A stretch of DNA of 64,000 nucleotides from Clostridia bacterium (lineage in GTDB: Bacteria; Bacillota; Clostridia; Christensenellales; Aristaeellaceae): contig JAGBEX010000002.1 of NCBI GenBank assembly GCA_017936765.1, positions 45,500 through 109,499 on the forward strand, written 5' to 3'. Below are positions 25,051 through 32,578 of the stretch, one piece after another (position 1 is the first letter of the stretch; every line of letters starts with the position of its first letter). The position numbers and the translations under genes are program-made. Under the pieces are notes generated by a model that made no database searches, had not been told where the DNA came from, and worked only from the letters and a program-made list of their open reading frames with translations.

Positions 25051-26124
25051 TCAGCGAATGGCGTTGGTGGTATCCTTGTCGAAGAAGTGGCACTTCTTAA
25101 ACTGCACGTTCACGTGATCGCCGGGCTTGTAGTCGCACCAGCCGCGGAGCTTGCAGGTGATCTGCGCCTCCTGGGTGTTGCTGCCCTGCAGGCGGCCATG
25201 CACCAGGGTACTCATGCCCAGGTTCTCGTTGGAGAAGACCTGCACGTCAATGTCGCCGCCGGTCTCGATATCCTCGGGGCGCACACCCAGCACGATCTCC
25301 TTGCCCTTGTAGGCTGCCAGCAGGCTCTGCTGCTCGGCGGTGAGCTTCTGCTTGAAGAAGCTGCCCACCACTTCGCCCTCGCCCACCTGAACATGGAAGA
25401 AGTTCATGGGCGGCAGGCCGATGAAGCTGGCCACGAAGAGGTTTGCGGGGGTGTCGTAAAGCTCCAGGGGAGTACCCACCTGCTGCACATGGCCCATGGA
25501 CATACACACGATGCGGTCAGCCAGGGTCAGCGCCTCGGTCTGGTCATGGGTCACGTAGAGCATGGTGGCGTTCATGCGCTTGTGCAAAAGCAGGATCTCC
25601 CGGCGGGTAGCACCGCGGAGCTTGGCGTCCAGGTTGGACAGGGGTTCGTCAAAGAGGAACACCTTGGGGTTGCGCACAATGGCGCGGCCCATGGCCACGC
25701 GCTGGCGCTGACCGCCGGAAAGCTGCTTGGGCTTCTTGTTCAGCTGATCCGTCAGGCCCAGGATCTCCGCCGCCGCCAGCACCTTCTTGTGGATCACATG
25801 GGGATCCTCCTTGCGCAGCGTGAGGGAGAAGGCCATGTTTTCATACACGGTCATGTGGCCGTAGAGCGCATAGTTCTGGAACACCATGGCCATGTCGCGA
25901 TCCTTGGCCGGGGCGGTGGTGATGTCCTCGCCGTCCAGCAGGAGCTTGCCAGCGGAAATATCCTCCAGGCCGGCCACCATGCGCAGCGTGGTGGACTTGC
26001 CGCAGCCGGAGGGACCCACCAGCACGATGAACTCGCCGTCCTTCACTTCCAGGTTGAAGTCGAACACGGCCTGCACCTTGTTGTCATAAATCTTGTCCAG
26101 ATGCTGTAAGCTGATGTTTGCCAT
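25051..26124 (-). CDS. Sugar ABC transporter ATP-binding protein (MsmX/UgpC type), second copy
   Basis: 357 residues. Walker A GPSGCGKST, signature LSGGQRQRVAMGR, Walker B VFLFDEPLSNLD, THDQTEALTLADR, and the C-terminal TOBE segment with LGVRPEDIETGG. Because it lies inside the locus that encodes permeases at 29.7-31.7 kb, it is probably their dedicated ATPase. It is closely related to the ATPase at 20.7 kb but clearly diverged in the C-terminal third (SNTQEAQITCKLRGWCDYK). AGGAGA precedes the ATG. It is flanked on both sides by pairs of small membrane proteins. Confidence 0.95.
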   Translation of the reverse strand: MANISLQHLDKIYDNKVQAVFDFNLEVKDGEFIVLVGPSGCGKSTTLRMVAGLEDISAGKLLLDGEDITTAPAKDRDMAMVFQNYALYGHMTVYENMAFSLTLRKEDPHVIHKKVLAAAEILGLTDQLNKKPKQLSGGQRQRVAMGRAIVRNPKVFLFDEPLSNLDAKLRGATRREILLLHKRMNATMLYVTHDQTEALTLADRIVCMSMGHVQQVGTPLELYDTPANLFVASFIGLPPMNFFHVQVGEGEVVGSFFKQKLTAEQQSLLAAYKGKEIVLGVRPEDIETGGDIDVQVFSNENLGMSTLVHGRLQGSNTQEAQITCKLRGWCDYKPGDHVNVQFKKCHFFDKDTTNAIR

Positions 26125-26142
26125 ATGGCATCTCCTTTATCT

Positions 26143-26655
26143 TTACGCCTTCTCCAACAGGGAAGCATTGTAGGCAGCCAGCTTGCGGCTGCGGGTCACG
26201 GCCACGGCACCTGCTGCCAGGCAGCACACGGCGGACAGCACCAGGCAGGCAACCACCCACACGAACTGGGGCGTTTCCATCACGGGGACTTCCACCGTTT
26301 TCTTGTCGATGACGCGCTTGGTCATGGCGCTGTTGGCCATCATGGGCAGGATGAAAATGCGCACCAGCTGCCCGATGCCCAGGCCGCAAAGCATATAGCC
26401 GTAGCTGATCTTGTAGTTCTTCACGCCCTCGGAGGCCAGGAAGGCCACCAGCATGAACACCAGGTTGTACACAATGGAAATGCCGATGAGCCAGGTATAA
26501 TACCAGTTGCCCACGTCGCTTTCGTAAATGCTGACGAAATAGAACACGTCAAACAGGATGGCCAGGTAGACCATGCGGGAGGAGAAGGTGTTCTTCGTAT
26601 AGCGCATCCGGTCCAGCTGGATGGCTTTCTTGTCTTCCAGGCTCAGGGTCATCAT
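26143..26655 (-). CDS. Small membrane protein B of the ABC locus, function unknown
   Basis: 170 residues. Starts MMTLSLEDKK within an ATGATGA overlap with the stop of protein A (shared bases 26652-26655), so the two are translationally coupled. Helices: SRMVYLAILFDVFYFVSIY, WLIGISIVYNLVFMLVAFLA, GYMLCGLGIGQLVRIFILPM and FVWVVACLVLSAVCCLAAGA. An RVIDKKTVEVPVMET segment between helices 3 and 4 probably faces outside. It is followed 18 bases later by the msmX-type ATPase. The family is not recognised. Confidence 0.75.
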   Translation of the reverse strand: MMTLSLEDKKAIQLDRMRYTKNTFSSRMVYLAILFDVFYFVSIYESDVGNWYYTWLIGISIVYNLVFMLVAFLASEGVKNYKISYGYMLCGLGIGQLVRIFILPMMANSAMTKRVIDKKTVEVPVMETPQFVWVVACLVLSAVCCLAAGAVAVTRSRKLAAYNASLLEKA

Positions 26656-27248
26656 GCGGCCACTCCCTTTCCTTCGTCGATCAGTTTCTTCTCGGCTCTC
26701 ATCAGATACAGCTTCCAGCCGTAGTTGATGATCAGCGCCAGGCACACCAGGATCACCACAGCGAACACCACATAGTGTGCATCGAACCAGAAGGTGGAAT
26801 CGATGTACTCCTTCCTGCGGCGGGTGGCGTATTTCTCATAGGCGGCAAAGTCGATCTGCAGGAACTGCGCCTTGAAGGCCTCGATCTGCTGATGCGCCCA
26901 CAGGCTGATGCCAATGCCTGCCCCCGCAAAGCCGAAGGTGGACACCGCGTTGCCGATGTAGTACCGGCGGCGGTTGTGGGTGCTGGTGATGAACAGCAAG
27001 CAGGCCACCAGCAAAAGCGCGATGGAGCTGTTGAGCAGCGAGCGGTTAAAGGGCTGGATGTGATAGTACACCTCTGCGCCCGGCACGTATACTTTGGACG
27101 TTTCCAGCTCAGCCTCCTCCGGCAGGGCGTAGAACAGGCCGTCGTACAAATCGGTGGACAACCCCAGGGCATACAGGAACACCAGGGCGCAGGCCGCCAG
27201 CGCTGCGAAGCAAAGGATCTTCTGCAGGTTCAACTGTTTTTTGTACAT
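26652..27248 (-). CDS. Small membrane protein A of the ABC locus, function unknown
   Basis: 198 residues. Helix 1 (ILCFAALAACALVFLYALG) is followed by an extracytoplasmic loop of about 40 residues, then three further helices (SLLNSSIALLLVACLLFI; GNAVSTFGFAGAGIGISLWA; YVVFAVVILVCLALIINYG). A charged stretch EKYATRRRKEY lies before the last helix. AGGAGG stands upstream of the ATG. It opens the second part of the locus, after a 313-base gap with several hairpins. No homologue is recognised. It is coupled to protein B. Confidence 0.75.
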   Translation of the reverse strand: MYKKQLNLQKILCFAALAACALVFLYALGLSTDLYDGLFYALPEEAELETSKVYVPGAEVYYHIQPFNRSLLNSSIALLLVACLLFITSTHNRRRYYIGNAVSTFGFAGAGIGISLWAHQQIEAFKAQFLQIDFAAYEKYATRRRKEYIDSTFWFDAHYVVFAVVILVCLALIINYGWKLYLMRAEKKLIDEGKGVAA

Positions 27249-27561
27249 AATAACCTCCTGAAAAACGCATACCGGCTTGCGGTGCGGAAATTTGTCAGGC
27301 TCCGATCAGCCTCCCCCTCAGGAGGGGCTGATGGGAACCCATGACGGGGCTTGCGCCCCGCCATGAGCAACCAGCATCCTGCAAAGGTCGAGTCATTCAG
27401 CCGTCCGCAGGACTGAAATCGTGTAACCCGGCTTTGCCGGGTTCGCGGGTTGTTGATTTTGCTCTGCAAAATCAATTCCTTACAAATCCAGACGACCTCT
27501 GGTTGGCTGGATTTGCAACCTCCCCAAAGTGGCTTTCGCCACTTTGGGGAAAGCGCAGCGA
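27249..27561. other. Intergenic hairpin cluster between binding protein and membrane protein A
   Basis: 313 bases without a convincing gene. It holds a run of short stem-loops: ACGGGGC-TTGC-GCCCCGC, AACCCGGC-TTT-GCCGGGTT, GATTTTG-CTCT-CAAAATC and, nearest the binding-protein stop, CCCCAAAGTGGC-TTTC-GCCACTTTGGGG. The last can act as a processing or partial termination signal after the binding-protein gene. The others look like small dispersed palindromes. Confidence 0.6.
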
Positions 27562-29637
27562 TTACTTGTTGTAGTACTCGATCAGACGGTCATAGGCTTC
27601 CTGCTTCAGGAACAGGTAGTCAGCGCCGCCCATGGTGCCAGCGATGGTCTCAACAGCCTCTTCGGCGGAGAACATACCCTCGGAAGCGAAGCCAGCCACG
27701 ATCACGTCAACGAAGGCGTTGGCGCCACCCTTGGCAGCGTTGAACTTCTCGGACAGAGAAGAGTAGCTCTTCAGGGTCTCGTTATCGTTCTTGGTGTGGG
27801 GCAGCACGGTGGGAACGGAGGTGTACCAGGGATTCTCGGTCACAGCCAGCTCGGGATGCTTGATGGTGCCCAGAGCGATGGCGTTAGAGATCTTGCCGGC
27901 GCCTTCCTTGCCCACTTCGTGGGTGCACTGATACTCGAAGGCCTGGCTCTTGGCAAAGCTCAGGGTGGAGCCCAGGTACTGACGAGCATAGTTGGTGTAG
28001 TTGCCGGAGGCCTTCTCCCACAGCTCAGCGTAGGTAGCGTCGGCGATCACGGGCATTTCGGTGCCGTTGAAGTTGAAGGTCACATAGGAGCCGTCGTCGT
28101 TGGTCTTGATGAAGGCATCGGGGCCGTAGCTCATCAGGATCTGGCCCTTGGCGCTGTAAGCGTAGTCGATCAGCCTCAGGGCAGCGTACAGCTTATCCTG
28201 GTTGCCTTCCACGCCAGCCACGGAGATGCCCCAGCCGTCGGTCTTCACAGAGCGCCAGGACTCGGTAAAGCGCATGAACACGCCATCCTCGCTGGTGCCG
28301 TCGAACCACTTGGCCACGGGAACCATCACAGCAGAGTACTTCTCGCCTTCCTGCAGCTTGGTCTTGTTGTACACGGTCTGGGTCTGGTTGTAGTCATAGT
28401 GCATGAAGCCCAGGTCGTTCTCCAGGTAGGTGGCGGTGGATTCCTCAGCGGTCTCCATGAAAGCCTTGGAGATCAGGCCTTCCTGAGCCATTTCGTTCAT
28501 CTTGGCCATGGCCTCGTAGGCATCCTTCTCCTGACGGGCGTCATGCAGGATGCCCTCAGCGTCGATCCACAGGAAGTCCTGACGGGACTCCAGGCCGCGC
28601 ACGCCGAACAGGGTGCCGGCAAAGCGGAACATATCCACACGGCGCTGGTTGTTGTTGTCCTCACGGGAGAACAGGCCCTGCACAGCGTCGGTGCCATTCA
28701 GGGTCTGGGGGTTGGCCACCACGCAGCGCAGCAGGGCAACCAGCTCGTCAGCATCCCAGGCAGCGTTCTGGCCAATGAACAGGTTGGAACGCTCGGTGCC
28801 ATAGTAGCCATTGTAAGCGGTGTCGATGTAGGCACGCAGCATATTCACAGCGGCCACGCCGTCCAGCTCGCCAGCCTCGTTCATCTTGGCGACGATGTTG
28901 CCAGCGGCATCGTAGTTCTTGGTCACCTTTTCCACGGCGGTGCCGTCCAGGGTCACAACGTCGACCTCAACGGTGCCGGTGGTGGGCATATAGGGGGTGT
29001 ACACGGCGGCAGCCAGCTTGTTGGAAGCTTCGGCGGTGAATTCACCCTCGCCGTCCAGCAGCTTCTGCACCCAGTCAACGCGCATCAGGGGCATACGCTC
29101 GATGTCGTTCACGCCGTCGAAGTAGGGGGAGAAGTAGATGGCGCCGGTCTTGGTGTTGCCGGTGATGGACAGACGCACGATGGGGTTGGCTTCCAGATAA
29201 GCCTTGAAGTTGGGCATCATGTCCAGATACTCAGCGATGTTCACGATGGAGCCGGACTCGCCGTACTCGGTCAGCTTGGCAGCGGTGCCGCTCAGCATAT
29301 CGACCTCAACCAGACGATCCTTCCAGAAGTCAAACTCGTTGGAGGCGCTGTTGCCCTGATACAGGTTCTCGAACTTCACGCCCAGCACGTTCTCGACCTC
29401 AACCCAGGTGGGCTTCAGGTCGCCAGCCAGATAGGTCTTGCCGTCGGCCAGGGTCACGCCGTCGCCAGCAACGCCAGCGTCGAAGAACAGGCCGGTCTTG
29501 GCATTGTTGTAGCCGGTGGCCATGCGCAGCACGGTACCCTCGGCGTAGGTCAGTTCCGCGGTCTCAGCAGAGGCCGTGCCGACGAGCATGGTCAGAACCA
29601 TGGCCAGTGCCATCAGCAGAGAAAAGGTACGCTTCAT
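27562..29637 (-). CDS. Large extracellular solute-binding protein of the pectin-type ABC transporter
   Basis: 691 residues, well above the usual 430-560. The signal peptide (MKRTFSLLMALAMVLTMLVGTASAE) has no cysteine, so the protein is not a classical lipoprotein. The body has the type-1 large sugar-binding pattern: VENVLGVKFENLYQG, GIYFSPYFDG-like loops and DFLWIDAEGILHD. Its size is in line with YtcQ/LplA-like proteins that bind long oligosaccharides. AGGAGG precedes the ATG. It comes after the two permease genes (order permease-permease-binding protein). Confidence 0.88.
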   Translation of the reverse strand: MKRTFSLLMALAMVLTMLVGTASAETAELTYAEGTVLRMATGYNNAKTGLFFDAGVAGDGVTLADGKTYLAGDLKPTWVEVENVLGVKFENLYQGNSASNEFDFWKDRLVEVDMLSGTAAKLTEYGESGSIVNIAEYLDMMPNFKAYLEANPIVRLSITGNTKTGAIYFSPYFDGVNDIERMPLMRVDWVQKLLDGEGEFTAEASNKLAAAVYTPYMPTTGTVEVDVVTLDGTAVEKVTKNYDAAGNIVAKMNEAGELDGVAAVNMLRAYIDTAYNGYYGTERSNLFIGQNAAWDADELVALLRCVVANPQTLNGTDAVQGLFSREDNNNQRRVDMFRFAGTLFGVRGLESRQDFLWIDAEGILHDARQEKDAYEAMAKMNEMAQEGLISKAFMETAEESTATYLENDLGFMHYDYNQTQTVYNKTKLQEGEKYSAVMVPVAKWFDGTSEDGVFMRFTESWRSVKTDGWGISVAGVEGNQDKLYAALRLIDYAYSAKGQILMSYGPDAFIKTNDDGSYVTFNFNGTEMPVIADATYAELWEKASGNYTNYARQYLGSTLSFAKSQAFEYQCTHEVGKEGAGKISNAIALGTIKHPELAVTENPWYTSVPTVLPHTKNDNETLKSYSSLSEKFNAAKGGANAFVDVIVAGFASEGMFSAEEAVETIAGTMGGADYLFLKQEAYDRLIEYYNK

Positions 29638-29732
29638 ATGGTTTCCTCCTTTTTATGTCACCGAATTCCTTTCGGTGCAGTAGACGATTTATGTTGACCA
29701 GCAAGGCTGGTAAACACCTTGGGGATGTTGGT

Positions 29733-30623
29733 TTACTCCTTCACGCCGCCGGCGTTGACGCCCTTGGCGAAGTACTTCTGGATGAAGGGGTAGATGATGA
29801 GAATCGGCACGATGGAACACACGATCAGCGCGTAGATCACCGAGTCGGAGGAGAAGACCTCGTTCCAGCCAGCCATCTGCTCGGGGTCGGTGTACTCCTC
29901 CAGGCGGAGACGGATGAACACCTGCAGGGGATGCTCGTTGGAGTTGGAGATCATCTGGCGCGCCCAGAAGTAGCCGTTCCAGCGGGAGATGGCGAAGAAC
30001 AGGGTCACGGTCGCGATGGTGGACTTGCACATGGGGATGTACACGCGCTTGAGCACCTGGAACTCGGTAGCGCCGTCCACGATGGCGGCTTCCTCGATCT
30101 CGCTGGGCACGCCCTCGAAGGCGTTGCGCAGCAGGATGATGTTCATGGCCGCCATACCCATGGCGATGACCACCAGCCACTTATCGTCGGTGATGCCGAT
30201 GGAGTTGAACACGTCCTTGGTGGCCAGGTAGTTCAGGTACTGGGGAACCAGACCTGCGGAGAAGAGCATCGTGAACACCAGGAAGAAGTTGAAGAAACGG
30301 CGGAACAGAAGGCGCTTCTTGGACAGGGCGTAGGCGCCCAGGATGGAGGTCAGCAGCGACCACACCGTGCCATAGAAGGTGAGGAACAGGGTGTTGGAAT
30401 AGGAATTCCAGAACATATTGTCGTTGAACATCCGGGCGAAGGCATCGAACTGGATGTCCTTGGGGAACAGCACCACTTCGCAGTAGTCCACCGCGTGCGC
30501 GCCGCTGATGGAGGCGGACACGGCATACACAAAGGGATACAGGCACGCCAGGGCGAAGATGCACAGCAGCGTGTAGCTGATGACCTTAAAGATCAGCTCG
30601 GAGGTTTCAAGCTTTCTTTTCAT
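29733..30623 (-). CDS. Carbohydrate ABC transporter permease (LplC/YtcP type)
   Basis: 296 residues, six helices, EAA loop PSEIEEAAIVDGATEFQVLKRVYIP, and a C-terminus ending in GVNAGGVKE as in other YtcP-like permeases. It pairs with the permease encoded 15 bases upstream. GGGAG precedes the ATG. With the binding protein downstream and the msmX-type ATPase at 25.1 kb it makes a complete CUT1 importer. Confidence 0.93.
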   Translation of the reverse strand: MKRKLETSELIFKVISYTLLCIFALACLYPFVYAVSASISGAHAVDYCEVVLFPKDIQFDAFARMFNDNMFWNSYSNTLFLTFYGTVWSLLTSILGAYALSKKRLLFRRFFNFFLVFTMLFSAGLVPQYLNYLATKDVFNSIGITDDKWLVVIAMGMAAMNIILLRNAFEGVPSEIEEAAIVDGATEFQVLKRVYIPMCKSTIATVTLFFAISRWNGYFWARQMISNSNEHPLQVFIRLRLEEYTDPEQMAGWNEVFSSDSVIYALIVCSIVPILIIYPFIQKYFAKGVNAGGVKE

Positions 30624-30638
30624 TTGACTTCTCCCTCC

Positions 30639-31685
30639 TTAATACAGCGACGTGTCAGAGGCCTTGCGGGCAATGGTGTTGGCGCTGATCACCAGCAGCA
30701 TACTAATGACGTTGTTCATCATTTCAGCCGCGGAGGCCAGGCCCTTCTGGCCGCCCACGATGCCCTTGCGCTGGGCGAAGGTGGACACCACGTCAGCGGT
30801 GACGTAGGTGGTGGGGTTATACAGCAGCAGCACCTTTTCGTAGCCGATGTTCAGCAGGGCGCCGATACGGGTGATGAGCATGATGACCACCGTGGACAGG
30901 ATGCCGGGCAGCACCACATAGCGCATCTGGGACATCTTGCCTGCGCCGTCGATCTGCGCCGCCTCGTAGCTGGTGGGCGAGATGGCGATGATGGCCGCGA
31001 AGTATACGATGCTGTCATAGCCAGCGCCTTCCCAGATACCGGAGATCTGGTAGATGGCGCGGAAGAAATCGGGATTGTTCAGCAGGCCAGCCTTGGCGGT
31101 CTCGGCGCTGATGAGACCCAGGGCTTCCAGCGCCTGGCTCACGATGCCGTAGCCGGAGGTCAGCGCGCCCTGCTTGACAAGCATGGTCACCAGCGAGGTC
31201 ATAACAACCGTGGACATGAACTTGGGCAGGTAGGTAAGCACCTGGCAAGTGCTGCGCACCAGGTTGGAGCGGATCTCGTTGAAGAACAGCGCCAGAATGA
31301 TGGGCATGGGGAAGCCGAAGCACAGGCCGTAGAAGCTCAGCAGGAAGGTGTTGCGCAGCGCACGCCAGAAGTCGGGTGCGTCGCTGCCCACCAGCAGGCT
31401 CTTGAAATAGGAAAAGCCCGAGAAATACTGGTCGGCCACCGGCAGCACCTCGTCCGGCACCTTAAAGCAGCCCAGCAGTTCGTACATGGGCAGGTAGCGC
31501 CAAAACAGGAAAACCAGCAGCATGGGTACCAGCATCAGGTACAGCCGCCAATCCTTGAGGATGGTGATGCCCACGTGCTTCCACGCGTGCTTCTCCACAT
31601 CATCTCGCACTAACTGTTCCGGGTTTTCACGGTAAACACCGGCCGCCTTGTCATAGACAAGAAAGTCCGCTGCTCTCGCTGCCAT
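30639..31685 (-). CDS. Carbohydrate ABC transporter permease (LplB/YteP type)
   Basis: 348 residues from the ATG giving MAARAADF, which has GGGGGT 6 bases upstream; an earlier ATG (31709) overlaps the preceding stop but lacks a good RBS. A long cytoplasmic N-terminus (about 50 residues) precedes six helices beginning LYLMLVPMLLVFLFW. The EAA loop is SYEAAQIDGAGKMSQMRYVVLPGI. It forms the channel together with the next permease. Confidence 0.92.
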   Translation of the reverse strand: MAARAADFLVYDKAAGVYRENPEQLVRDDVEKHAWKHVGITILKDWRLYLMLVPMLLVFLFWRYLPMYELLGCFKVPDEVLPVADQYFSGFSYFKSLLVGSDAPDFWRALRNTFLLSFYGLCFGFPMPIILALFFNEIRSNLVRSTCQVLTYLPKFMSTVVMTSLVTMLVKQGALTSGYGIVSQALEALGLISAETAKAGLLNNPDFFRAIYQISGIWEGAGYDSIVYFAAIIAISPTSYEAAQIDGAGKMSQMRYVVLPGILSTVVIMLITRIGALLNIGYEKVLLLYNPTTYVTADVVSTFAQRKGIVGGQKGLASAAEMMNNVISMLLVISANTIARKASDTSLY

Positions 31686-31705
31686 AAGCTTACCCCCTTG
31701 ATTCA

Positions 31706-32311
31706 TCATTGCCCGAAGTCATCGCTCCAGGCAGATTGTTGTTCTTTTTCCATTTCCTCTGCCACACGCTTGAGGTAGTGCTTCTGCTCCTCCAGCACGC
31801 CATCCAGCCTGCGGGTGATCCACACGATCAGCACCGCGAAGAGGGTGGACAGCACGTCCGTAGCGATGAAGCCCACGCACACATTCAGCGCATTGCCCAT
31901 CACCAGCGCCAGCAGGAACCGCCCCAGCTGCATCAGCACCGCCGTCAGCAGGCCATACAGCATGGAAAAAAGCACGTTTTCGTGTAAGCGCTTCCATCCA
32001 TCCCGACAAAGAACCTGTGTCAGCACAAGCGCTGCCAGATTGCCGACACAGTAGATGATGTATTGCGGAAGCGTTGCCCCGGAAACAAGACAGAACACGA
32101 ATGCCCCAAGAACGGCAGGGATCGCGGCAAAGCCGCCCCAGCGAACCATAACGATGGCTGTGACCGCCGGCGTGATGGAAAGCGTATACAGCTCGCCAGT
32201 AAACCAGCGGGTAGCACCCAGGGTGATCAGCGATTCGCACAGGCAAAGCAGCGCTGTGAAGATCGTCAGATCCATCGCACGGTACTGCCGGAAGGAGATC
32301 TGCTGTTTCAT
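31706..32311 (-). CDS. Membrane protein resembling an ECF-type S component
   Basis: 201 residues from the ATG after GGAGGG. Five or six hydrophobic segments (MDLTIFTALLCLCESLITLG; LSITPAVTAIVMVRWGGFAAIPAVLGAFVFCL; QYIIYCVGNLAALVLTQVLC; LLTAVLMQLGRFLLALVMG; FIATDVLSTLFAVLIVWI) and a charged C-terminal tail rich in Glu/Lys. Size and the SITPAVTAIVMVRWGG-type loop resemble ECF S components, but no ECF module is nearby, so this is tentative. It is the first gene of the locus and overlaps an alternative start of the next permease. Confidence 0.6.
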   Translation of the reverse strand: MKQQISFRQYRAMDLTIFTALLCLCESLITLGATRWFTGELYTLSITPAVTAIVMVRWGGFAAIPAVLGAFVFCLVSGATLPQYIIYCVGNLAALVLTQVLCRDGWKRLHENVLFSMLYGLLTAVLMQLGRFLLALVMGNALNVCVGFIATDVLSTLFAVLIVWITRRLDGVLEEQKHYLKRVAEEMEKEQQSAWSDDFGQ

Positions 32312-32376
32312 TTCATGCCCTCCAGGGATGCGAAATAAACAATTCCGACAGGTTCTTTGCACTTCACAGGGTTCGG

Positions 32377-32393
32377 TTTATACCAAAATGGTA
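32377..32393 (-). promoter_or_regulatory. Possible -10 with overlapping TACCA-N3-TGGTA palindrome upstream of the ABC locus
   Basis: On the minus strand, a TATAAA directly follows a palindrome TACCA-TTT-TGGTA (32381-32393). No good -35 is present, which would fit an activator-dependent promoter. It lies 66 bases before the first gene. The half-sites resemble those over the araC-type promoter at 21857-21871, though arranged the other way round. Confidence 0.35.
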
Positions 32394-32523
32394 CATTACG
32401 AACCATATCCAACCTTATTCTACATTTCCTCCGCATCCAAGTACATAAACAAAATGAATTTTTTTATGTACAAACCCGACATTTCGACCAAAATATGTGC
32501 ATTTTCGGCCAAAAATACTATAG

Positions 32524-32553
32524 AAAAACACCCCTGCGGCCCTGCAGGGGTGT
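32524..32553 (-). terminator. Terminator after the GH120 gene
   Basis: On the minus strand, ACACCCCTGC and GCAGGGGTGT form a perfect 10-bp stem, followed by TTTTT. It lies about 25 bases after the GH120 stop. Confidence 0.85.
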
Positions 32554-32578
32554 AACAGGTTTCATGTTTTGGTAGCGC

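Noticed and set aside
31686..31709. ATG at 31709 as the start of the LplB-type permease
   Set aside because: It overlaps the previous stop but lacks a Shine-Dalgarno sequence, whereas the ATG at 31685 has GGGGGT at 6 bases.
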